DNA of 64,000 nt from Paramacrobiotus metropolitanus (taxonomy: Eukaryota > Tardigrada > Eutardigrada > Parachela > Macrobiotidae), in contig NW_026570263.1 of the NCBI RefSeq assembly GCF_019649055.1, positions 124,001 to 188,000 of the forward strand, in the 5' to 3' direction. Under the pieces are notes generated by a model. The model did not search any database. It was not told the origin of the DNA and saw only the letters and a program-made list of their open reading frames with translations. This document shows, one piece after another, positions 48,181-58,024 of the stretch. The position numbers and the translations under genes are program-made. Position 1 is the stretch's first letter. Every line of letters starts with the position of its first letter.

Positions 48181-48896
48181 GCAAGGGGTATACTCCAACT
48201 GAAACTGATGGGAACGCCCCTACTGGAGCAACTGGGGGTCCGAACTGACGAATTGAACCGGTTCATTTCAGCAGCCTAATACCTACCAATTATTTTTCTA
48301 AGTATGCACATACGCCGGCTCCAGATTCAGAAAACTTTCTTTTTTTGTAAAACGGTAGTGTACTCAGCACCGTACTCACATAGCATATACAGATACTTAG
48401 AAAAATAGTTTAGCCTGCTGTCTTTATCCTGCGTATTAAGACGCTTAGGCGTTGAACGGGTTACTATGCAGTCACCTTTACTAGGGTAGTTTATCAATAT
48501 CCACCAAATGCATGTCCCGGTTTCGTATTCTAGGGTAGACAACGAGGAAAGGAAATCGCCGAAAAATCATTTCAACAGGGAAACCGAAACAGAATGAGAA
48601 ACGAAACAAGGAATCGAGACAAGGAAATCATCAAAAAAACAAATTACTAACCGTCACGCTAGTAAATGCCTGATTTTCAACAAGCCCCAAAGCAAAAATC
48701 CCTTGGAGCGTCACGACGGACTTAGATCAGCGTACTGACTATTGATCGTAGTCTTTATCGAAAGGTTACAATTGGGCACAATTCATTTCGGAGTAAAAAG
48801 GAAGACCATACTTTCGAAAAATTTATCTCCTCTTCCCGCTCGATCGGTCCGTAGAATGCATCCGGTAGATCTTGTCCGGTGGTGAGCAGCGGACGG
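48181..48896. other. no gene recognised
   Basis: Contains, at 48800-48896 on the minus strand, decayed homology to the mature protease start (GQDLPDAFYGP) out of frame with A8. Confidence 0.4.
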
Positions 48897-49292
48897 CTAT
48901 TCGGTGTGTGCGGAATGGCTGGCTGGGGGCACGCTTTCCAGTGCACTGCTGTTGTCGTCCGCATCCGGCCAGATGATGTCGTTGACTGTAAGACGGGCAA
49001 GATCCAAAGCCTCGGAAGCACTGCTGTTGTCGTCTGCATCCGGCCAGATGATGTCGTTAATTATAAGTTGTCCCGGATCCAAAGCCTTGGATCTTCTGCG
49101 GTCGTCGTCATACCGCCCTTGTGAATCAACAAATAAGTAAAACAAATTACGTTCAAACTGTAGTTACAGTCGAGACGGTGCCCGTGCAAGATACAACTTG
49201 AGCTAGTGCATACCTGGCCGCGGGTAGCTGTCCGCGAGAACTCCCGTAGTCCACAGAATCAACGCAAGACTTGCCGCAAGTGTCCAGCGCAT
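48897..49292 (-). CDS. stand-alone astacin propeptide-like secreted protein with duplicated motif (copy A8)
   Basis: Two exons, 49292-49214 and 49117-48897, phase 1, 99 residues. The signal peptide (MRWTLAASLALILWTTGVLADS) differs from that of A4 by two residues. Exon 2 contains the propeptide unit twice: LIINDIIWPDADDNSSASEALD and LTVNDIIWPDADDNSSALE, an in-frame tandem duplication of 69 bases or so. The frame ends at SHSAHTE. As in A4 there is no catalytic domain. The in-frame duplication and shared short architecture suggest it may still make protein. Confidence 0.52.
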
Positions 49293-50364
49293 CTTTACCT
49301 TATGAACGAAATGAGCTGTACTCCACTGGAAACCAGTAGAAAACGCAATGAATGCAAGGGAAGCAAATAAGCGGAAAAAAGTGTGCATATAAAAGCTCAC
49401 GATCGCTTCGCAGATTGTACTGTACGCAAACAACCTACAGGAGCAAGTGCTCGACATTTGACGCGTTGTCCTGGAAACCAGCACTATTCCTCTGATTTAG
49501 ACTGAGCGATATTAAATATTATTAAATGACGCAGATACTGCTTCCGAGCAACACGGCGTTCCAATTGGATGAACGACATGTCAGTGTCGAGTGTGCCAGA
49601 GCCTGACTACTGCTAAAATACTCCGAATATTGGATAGAACAAATGAACAATACCGAGATTAAAGACATTAATATAAACAAGCCCAGCACGGATGAATAAT
49701 GTCTTAGGATTTCGAGCATGTAAAAAGGTTAACTGCATATGTATTAAATAATGGCACGATGTTCATTACATTAAGGACGAACAAAATAAACAGGCGTGAG
49801 CAGAACCTGTTATTTCTGCTGATTCACAGTTCGCTAATTTCAATGACAATTCGATATAACACATAGTAGCAATCTGGGGATTTACAAACAGCCCATGTTA
49901 AGCTAATGGCCACCATGGCAACAAGCTTTTGAGTGACCACTGGACTGTGGGTAGTGGGCTTTCCAGAAAATTGATGATGCAGGAACACTCTCGACACTGA
50001 GAGGATTCTGTAGCACTTTAGAGCGTGCAGATTGGATGTGTGGAACGGGAGAACATTCGCTCCATCGGCAAAGTGTCGAGGACCCTTGTTACTTAGTTAG
50101 TATTCATATAACCAGTTATAAGCGAACACACACATACTAGTACTTATAATATGGACGCAATTACTGATAACGACGTAATTTGAGTCGATGTAGGTTGAGT
50201 CTTTAGGCATAGTGCGCAAATAAGCGTTTCTTTATTAGGTTTATCAGGGTGATTCGAGTGTTATTAAAAAACATTTATGCGAATTGGATGTATTCCTATT
50301 ACGGGCTGGTTGCCTGCTTGAATCTTTGATTTTAGTTTGGGTACTATAATATTTTCTACATGTA
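49293..50364. other. no gene recognised
   Basis: Upstream of A8, related to the A4 upstream region near the gene; nothing recognisable beyond. Confidence 0.4.
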
Positions 50365-50704
50365 CAAGCTTGTCCGGTAATTTCCTACGTAAAGGTACAG
50401 CTAGCGCGAAATTTGCGCTTCAAACGATGGCCACGTCACTACGCTTATCTGATTGCCTAAATGCGCTCACGCAGTTAGATCGTCCATTACCACACCGACC
50501 GTTTTTTAGCCACCTTACGCCAGGCAGTTACTGTTATTCTCATTCTCATTGAATTATATGGCGTGTACCAAGCCACCAGCCAGCCAAATGCAGGTTACGT
50601 GTTTAAACAGTGTGGCGTGGCGCGCCGTAGTGTGAAGTTTGGCGTAACACGCAAATTTGTGCAGTTCGCTGTATTGATTCGTCAGAAATTACCGGACAAG
50701 CTTG
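50365..50704. mobile_element. inverted-repeat MITE, 340 bp
   Basis: Ends CAAGCTTGTCCGGTAATTTC and its complement at 50685-50704. TA on both flanks. Same family as 59169-59310: beyond the ends both share taaaggtacag(c/a)tagcg. Confidence 0.7.
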
Positions 50705-51337
50705 TACAGTTTATTTTCGTAATTCTATGGAGCTGCGGAGTCAGTGCGGATACGCGCGCGGCTTACAGGAATTGTTACCGCTTGCTGTGGTGCATCGAGT
50801 GTATGTACCCTTTCGCATCGTACCCACGACCCTTATCGCTACGGTGACCGGAAAGTCAGTCGCTTCACTGCGGCTACTGTCCCGCTCTATCCGTATACTG
50901 GCCGGAAAAGATATGACGTGACTATAACTTACATTTTAACTTTTGCGTCCACCAGTTCTTGGATTAATGTAAATTTAGATGTATCGCTGGATAAACCGTA
51001 TTCTCACGGTTTAAGGTAGTTACCAGACGAGCATGTGCGATATGCTGAATCGTCCGATACGATCGCTGCATGATATGTCGCATAACTACCGGTAACGTTG
51101 TCCCACCAATGACGACTGAAACTGTTTACAAGTGGCTGATAACATCGCTACCGTATTCTTTGTCCGACGGTGGGAACTGAGCATTTTGCGGGTGCAACAA
51201 GTTGAAAATGTTGCATACGTTCTTGCCGTGGAGGCCTTCTACATTTCTGCATACATTAACCGCCCTGCTTACACACATTGCGAAAACTTCCTACTGAAAA
51301 CGGCAGCGTATAACAGCCATTATCCACGCAAGCGACC
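50705..51337. other. upstream region of copy A10
   Basis: Holds the promoter block shared with A11 (51110-51200). No other feature seen. Confidence 0.45.
51110..51150 (+). promoter_or_regulatory. conserved upstream block with GATA-type site (A10)
   Basis: AATGACGACTGAAACTGTTT followed by GTGGCTGATAA (CTGATAA at 51136-51142), about 200 bases before the A10 start. The same block lies about 180 bases before A11 (57825-57866). Confidence 0.5.
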
Positions 51338-54300
51338 ATGCACTACACAATTACTGCAAGTGTTTTGTGTCTACTGGGAAATAAAGGCGCGTTGTTTTCT
51401 CAGGCCGGTAAGAATAAATGTTTCGACCTTACTTAAAAGCTGCAACCCCGTATCAACAATTCGTTCCTTACACCACAACTGTCGCTCGCTCTTAGTTGTA
51501 GATCGTCTGTTGTTCAATGACATCATCTGGGAGGAGGACAACGACAGTACTAGTGGTCTCAGTAAATTCGTTCCCCAAACAGGATATCTCTCGCCGGATA
51601 GCTATTGGTCCTGTAACATGATTTATCATGTGTACATGCACAACGTATGTACTGGTCGTTGGCATAACAGTAACAGTGAGTTGTTACACAACTCACTGGC
51701 CAACAGAGTTGTTACACAATGCATAAGTGCCGGTTGGCGTTCGAGCCACAGTGCGTTGCTGTATAACGCACTGGCCAACAAAGGCATATTACGCAACACG
51801 GAAGTGCATCCGTTTGAATGTCATAACTTCTATTCACTATACGCCAATAACGTTGTGTAACTGGACGTTGTCTTGTCCATCTGTTCTCATATATAAGTCC
51901 TATGTTTTCAATACTAAAAATCGTTGATAGTTTTAGTCAGTCTTAGATCAATAAAGACTTATACCATCTAGCCAGCTTTGAGTTACAGTTAGTAAGAACC
52001 TACGTTACAGTCCAATGACATTCCTTATGCGTTACAAGGATTCAGTGAGTGCGCTGGTTTTTGATTTGCCCACCTAACTAAATGAATTGCCCACTAATCA
52101 TAGAATACAGTAAACGCACTTCTGAAAACAAATTTTTCAGATGCCCATGAGCAACAAATTTTGGAAAGCAACCTGCAAACCATTGAACGGCTTACTAGCG
52201 ACTGCGTCCGATTTAGGGAACGCAGATCTGAGCAGGAATTCATTAAAATTCAGCGTTCCACCGGATTTCCAGCAATGTAAATGTAGCTATTTTTTTCATA
52301 TGCCTGTATTTGTTTTAATTCAATTTGGCGATACAATACAGTCACAAGTTTCCATAAAAGTGAAAGAATTGTACTGAATACACAGCCGCAGCCGACTACG
52401 GAAATGAGCGGCCTAATCACACAGAACATTTCGTCTAAGTTGGCCGATGCTGGTGCTGTTCCCATGACAGAGGCCGCGTTCCCGCGTTGGACGTCAATGC
52501 TGATCCGTTGGCGCAAAAACTCCGTCGCCCGTACCTCGCCTGTTTCCTGTTGTATCATCTTCCCGACTTCGGTCACCAAACGAGAAGCATCCGGTCCGAG
52601 TGGTCCAAGTGTTTCGACGCCAAATGCGCGGAACAGGTAATCTCGAGTGAGTTCCCGATACTTCGCCACTTTATCCTGCTCTGCGCGCGCCGCGGCTGCT
52701 CCCGCTTGCTTCGATGTTGCCGCGATGTGCGACAAAGCTACCGTGCACACGCATGTGGCGTCCCAGGTCAACATCTTTCCTCTTTCCCATGGGACCAAAG
52801 TCACTCCGTCGGGGCGCTTGCCATTGGTTAGGCAAGTACCAGGTGGTTCCAGTTCCGTTTCAATACCTGCGGAAGCAAAGGCGCGCTTTAAAGTGACATT
52901 GATGCAGCTGTGCCTGGGCTTCGGGCCCCGGCTTTTTTTACAACTCAGGCCATGGTATCCTCGCGCATCGGCCCATTCACCACAATTGCAACGGTGTGGA
53001 ATGGTGACTGGTACGCCGAGACGCAGGCCGACAGCAATTCTGAGTGTGGTGTCGTTTAGGAAGTTACCGAGGGATGCGGCTGGAAGTGCTTCCAGCCATG
53101 CGCCATTATCCTTAGTGCTCACACCTCGAAGACGGGCTTCACTTGACATGTCTGACTGAGCTGCCGCCAGGAGGGTTTCCACCGTGCCGTGGATGATCGG
53201 TTCATCCCAAATCTTCTGGTGTTTTCTGGTTTTGAAGGCCGGAAGGTCCGCTTTGGTCATTTGTTGCCACTCTTCTGCGGCGTCGCAACAATAAATTTCC
53301 GGGTCGAAATCAACTAACTCGCTAGTCAGTTTAGCCACTGAGTAAGCCGAGGCCAAAAAGGCCGGAAGGGCCAGCTTCTCAATGCTCCGGATTCCGAGAC
53401 CACCCTGTGAGACGGGAAGTGCCGCTTGCTTCCATATGGCTTCGGTAATGTTCACATTGGTAATTCGCGACAGACAGTCTATGATCATTTTGTCGAACTG
53501 TCGCAACAACTCCGTTTGCAGGTAGCACCGCGCAGTTCGCAACCTGTAAATCATTCTTACCGGACCCATGCTGCATTTCAAAAGGTACAACGCGTGGTGG
53601 GCAGGCAGCAGTGTTAAGCGCTGTGTCATCCTGGCAATCTTCTCCGTTTCAACAGCAAGGGTGCCTGCAACCGCGTCATCGTGGAGTGGCGCGCCGAGGT
53701 AGTTCAACTCGTTCAGGTGCGGCAACTGCAAGTCAGGGAACGATTGGAGAAATGCGTCAGTTACCCTTTGGCGATCGGTTTCGGACCCTCCGATCACTAC
53801 CAATGTAGCTATTGCCCTAGTATCTTACCGTTGCACCGGGGTTATCCGTTCAAATATGGACTGTTTTCGTTTAACAGTTGTCAAGCGGGAATCGGCCGCC
53901 ATGCCGGCCGTCCAACCCCAGTCAGACTGCATTCGCAGTGTTTAACACCCGGCATCATACAGCACGAAATCCTGCATGCATTGGGATTCCTGCATGAGCA
54001 CAGCCGCCCGGATCGGGATGAGTACATCAGTATAGTGGCCGGTAATATGCGGTCGGAGATTAGAGAGAGCGACTACCAGAAAATGCCGAAAATGGCCACG
54101 TTTGGCCTGCCCTACGATACGGAGTCCATCATGCACTACGGCAACGAAGTGTCCAGAAGTCCCGACAAACCAGCCATCGTTTCGAAGAGAACCCCGCCGC
54201 CCCGCTGGATGGGACAAGATCATGGTCTGAGTCCGCTGGATATGGCCAAGATTAGGGCTGCGTACAATTGCTCCCGAATGGCGGATGTCTCACGAGTGAC

Positions 54301-55197
54301 GAATCAGGACGCTTCAGCTTGCTCTACTTGTGCCATAGATGCTGACCATGAGGAAAGCGAAGGTACAGTACTACGTAGCATAGCCCGTGCGTACCAAAAC
54401 TGTAGTGTACTGAGCTTATTACAGACTTTGCCGTTGCCGAACGAGATCTCTCGTTCGTATTTCCCGTGCCCAGCATGGAGGCAATACCGTTTACAGACGA
54501 GCAGTGTGAACGGCAATTTTCCGCAGTCTGTAACAGCAGCTGGCTGCACAACAAGATTGGATCGGACCATCGCTGCGATCCTCAACTTCCCTATTACGCT
54601 GTGGAGTGCCACACGGCGACTGCCCCGACAACCGCTCTCCTGGCCACGTTCCGCCGCATGGCACTGCCGCCGGCGCGAATGATTGAGCTGCTGCTGCATG
54701 ACTCTCTCCTTCTGCGCGGTGAAACGCTGCAACCGATCCGCTTGCAGGTGATGAGGTTGGTTGTAGACGATTGTCATGCTCCCCGCATGACGGGGAAACT
54801 ACACGGAATGTCGCTCAGCAATATGTTGACCTTCGAAGTCAGGCATTGCTCCCGCGGCCTGGTCATACGCCGACAGGACTTCAATACATCGCACAAGTTG
54901 CGCATAATTGCATTTCTGAATTGTGTGATACAGTCGGTGGAGGCGGATAGTTTCTTCTATTTGCTCGATCTGCGTGTATTAACCCTGGAACGGGACACAT
55001 CACCGGCGGAGGTCAAGAAGCAGCGTTGTCACCCGCGTTTCGCCTGGTATCGGCAGTGGCTATCCAGACATTCCTATCTGATCAAGGACCGCGAACGGGG
55101 TGGTCTTTACAAGATGAAACCTGACGCTTTCCATGGACTGTGGAGTCCACAATTTACGCAAACGTCCCTATTCAGGCAGGATGTCAGATGCGACTGA
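51338..55197 (+). CDS. astacin metalloprotease with C-terminal LRR-like domain (copy A10), interrupted by two retroelements
   Basis: Five exons: 51338-51407, 51496-52044, 52141-52276, 53878-54362, 54425-55197; phases 1-1-2-1. Without inserted DNA the product would be 536 residues: signal peptide, LFNDIIWEEDND propeptide, YWSNDIPY mature start, [19 protein letters not shown] zinc site, Met-turn SIMHYG, and the exon 5 Cys-rich and LRR-like domain ending DVRCD. A solo LTR sits inside exon 2 (51612-52009) and a LINE inside intron 3 (52292-53801). Everything else is open and has good splice sites. Read straight through, the LTR gives an early stop; a donor-like GTATGT at 51645 and the terminal TTACAG of the LTR (ending 52010) could remove most of it in frame, adding 12 residues. 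Whether the gene is alive depends on that. Confidence 0.7.
51612..52009 (+). mobile_element. solo LTR, 398 bp, fossil LTR retrotransposon
   Basis: Ends TGTAAC and GTTACA (six-base inverted ends, TG...CA), flanked by a 4-base target duplication GTCC (51608-51611 and 52010-52013). A TATA-like stretch lies near 51889-51896 and AATAAA at 51950-51955, as in a U3-R-U5 arrangement. U3 holds two related hairpin units of about 70 bases (near 51675 and 51750). No internal region is left, so it derives from recombination between LTRs. Exact flanks point to a fairly young event. Superfamily unassigned, gypsy- or BEL-like by duplication length. Confidence 0.8.
52292..53801 (-). mobile_element. 5'-truncated LINE with uninterrupted ORF, in intron 3 of A10
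   Basis: A 12-base target duplication aatgtagctatt flanks it (52280-52291 and 53802-53813), and a short A tail lies at its 3' end (52291-52297, minus strand). The minus-strand frame is open over the whole 1.5 kb (about 500 codons): end of the reverse transcriptase domain (LNYLGAPLHDD...), a Cys/His knuckle CNCGEWADARGYHGLSC, the endonuclease core KRPDGVTLVPW then LTWDATCVCTVALSH, and the conserved tail. No frame break or stop was seen, so the insertion is recent. Removing it leaves an intron of 79 bases against 81 in A11. The 5' truncation is typical of target-primed insertion. Similar to 61240-62141. Confidence 0.88.
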
Positions 55198-57824
55198 CGA
55201 TGTTTAAAACACCATATCGCACGAAAGATGATGTGGTAGCACTGTAACGAAGTGTATTGTGATTGTGCTAGAGTGATATACTCCTGATTTTGTGTTTTAA
55301 ATTGGCGCACCGCGGACCGACTAGCCGATCTCGTAATAATAACACCGATTACAAAGGAGGAAAAAGAGTTCACGAAAGAAAACATTTCTAGGATTTATGA
55401 ATTACAGAGACTTGTAAGAATCGTCGCTAATTCGATAAAGACCGTCGCTACCTGGTGTTATAGCCATCACACTACGACACTCCTTATTCTACAGATATAC
55501 GTATTGTCCGGGTGGTATTTTGAAATTTATCGTTTACAAATACGACAACGTCTACGGCTATTATATATAATGAAATAACCGTCACATTGCGCTGGTATGT
55601 AGAATAAATGAAATTAGCAAAATTTAAACACAAAAATACCAAATGAAAATAACTGCAATGAAGTCGATGGCCATGGCCTCTGCACCCATTTAAACTTCAA
55701 ATTTTCCTACAACTACAATCATTACTATACAAGGCACAAGCAGCTTGTCAATACAGATCAAGGCAGATCATCGATAGGTACAGTTTATCAGAAACAAATA
55801 ACTCTGCAAAATGTTTCCAAAAAATAAAAATATTACGATAACCATTTAGAGCATTCTCCAAATCAAAGCAACCTGCAAGCAGCAGCCTGAATCGCACAAA
55901 TATGGGCGAAGTACATATTAGCCATCACACTACAATATTTCTTAATTTAGTAGGCAATAGTAGTAGGCTACTAGGCCTTGATATAAGGGCTCTCGGGAAT
56001 CATTTCCGACAACGTCAAATTGAAATGCTGCAGTAGCCAGACAATATTTTTTAACACCGATTTATTTTTCCAAATTAAATTATCGCGGGCAAAAATGAAA
56101 AGGGTGACTGGTACAACAAGGCAGTTAGCAACTGCACAGAATTTGTTTTAATTGCCTAAGATCGGTTTGGTTAGTTCAGAATTGCGCTTGGCTAAAAAAA
56201 AAGACGAAGAATAAAAATGTTTTTTGATTCAATTATCGCAGCAAAGTTGGCAAGAGTTAGTAAACTGTTAAGTAGACCTTCTTGCACTTTCCTGCAGGTT
56301 GTAGTACGAAAGTCTACTGCAGAGTGCAGAACGCTTCCGCCGTCGAGTGCTACCGATCAAACCGCGACTTGCAGGGTCAGCCGGGATAATTGTGTAGGGG
56401 CATGCAAATTAATGTAAATACACTATGTACGTTTACTTGCTGCGATACTGGTATTACTAGTTACCGGTCGAAGATGAAATTAATGTCAAAACATAAATTC
56501 TAATAATGTTGGTCCGTTATCAGCAGCTATATGCGTGCCTGGCTTACCACCGGACCGTAAAGAGGACGGTCAAGCACTATGCAGCACAACGTTCCTCGTA
56601 ATTCAGCAGAAAACAACAATGTAAATCAATCAGTTCGGTTAAAAAGGCGATAATATTATTAAGTTCAGCCACCTGCGCGCAGCAACTAATCATACAAATG
56701 CTGGAAAAAAATATTTCGGGCCGGCACACTGCACTGCCATAAATGTTTAGAATGCTGGATATCAGAACGCTGTAACTGTACAATTATAACTTTTAACCTC
56801 GGACCAAATGCATGCTCCCGCTTGCTGGGAAACATCGAGCTCATATACCCCCTCCTTATACAAACGGCCTCCATTTGGACTACGGTGACACTAACGATTT
56901 TGGTTTTAATTAGTGTGAACCTGCGCAGGCGATTTGTTATGTATGCTAGCCGCAGCCGAATAGATGTACTACGGTGACCGGAGAGATACTCAATTTAATG
57001 GGACCAAAACCGTGCCATCGGTAGACTGGCCGGAACATTACCAAGTGACTGCAACAACGATTATTGTTTTCTGAACGCTTAATGTACATTTCAACTTTTT
57101 CATTCACTAGCGCAGGTTGAATGCACTGTTAACTGAATATTGCCGGTTAAACTTTTTTCTGGCGGTTTAAGACAGTTTTATCACCAAGCGTAAAGCAGCT
57201 GATAGATGGATATAACTATTTTTGATGGAGTAAGGCTAAAGGTTGAATTGTGGATATAACTAGAGGTCATCGAAACCCAATAAACTGACGACAGCATGTA
57301 ATAATCTCAAATACTTAAGCCAAGAGAGTTTGCCGTCGCTAAACCCAACTAGACAGACTGACCGTTCCCGATCCTTCAAACGTCACTGTAGACATCAGCT
57401 AGCTTTACAACTTTCAAGACAGTTGACATTACCAGCTATAGTACAACGGAATCTTTTGGAAACACAACAGAATCGCCGGCATTAGGGACTCACACCACGA
57501 GTCATGAGACAATTATCAAAATCCTTACACCAACCACAGATCAAGAAATTATCGATTAGTTGAAGTGCCAGACACTCTCCAGTTGGGCTGTGGGCCCCTC
57601 TTAATTGGCTGCTTATGATGATTCATAACTCCTGTTATCAGTGTTATGGAATCATGGGGAACGTACGACTGCGCTTAATCAAGAGACGTACTAGCCATGA
57701 CAGTTTCGAACTTTCGACGAGCTGCACCTTCCCAGACCAACACGCGCAACATCAGCAAACGCTCGATAAGATCGGTGACTTATCTCCTGCTTAACTACGA
57801 GAACTGCTTAACTACGATCCCGCG
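55198..57824. other. no gene recognised
   Basis: Contains a second copy of gccatcacactacaatattt near 55922 and a possible LINE tail scrap (actaacgattttggtttt, about 56888). Nothing else recognised. Confidence 0.4.
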
Positions 57825-57866
57825 AAATTAATGACGACTGAAACCGTTTAACATTGGCTGATAATA
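57825..57866 (+). promoter_or_regulatory. conserved upstream block with GATA-type site (A11)
   Basis: AATGACGACTGAAACCGTTT followed by TTGGCTGATAA (CTGATAA at 57858-57864), 160-200 bases before the A11 start. Confidence 0.5.
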
Positions 57867-58024
57867 TCCGAGAAAGCTAAACATATTGCGAGTGCAATAC
57901 GCTGAGAAGCGAGCATACATTCCTGCCGTGTTGGTCCTCTGCATTAAACATTTACTATCGTGCAACGCGAATACTCCTCCACACCGGAAACTGCTGTGTA
58001 TAACAGCCTTTATCAGTCCAAAAA

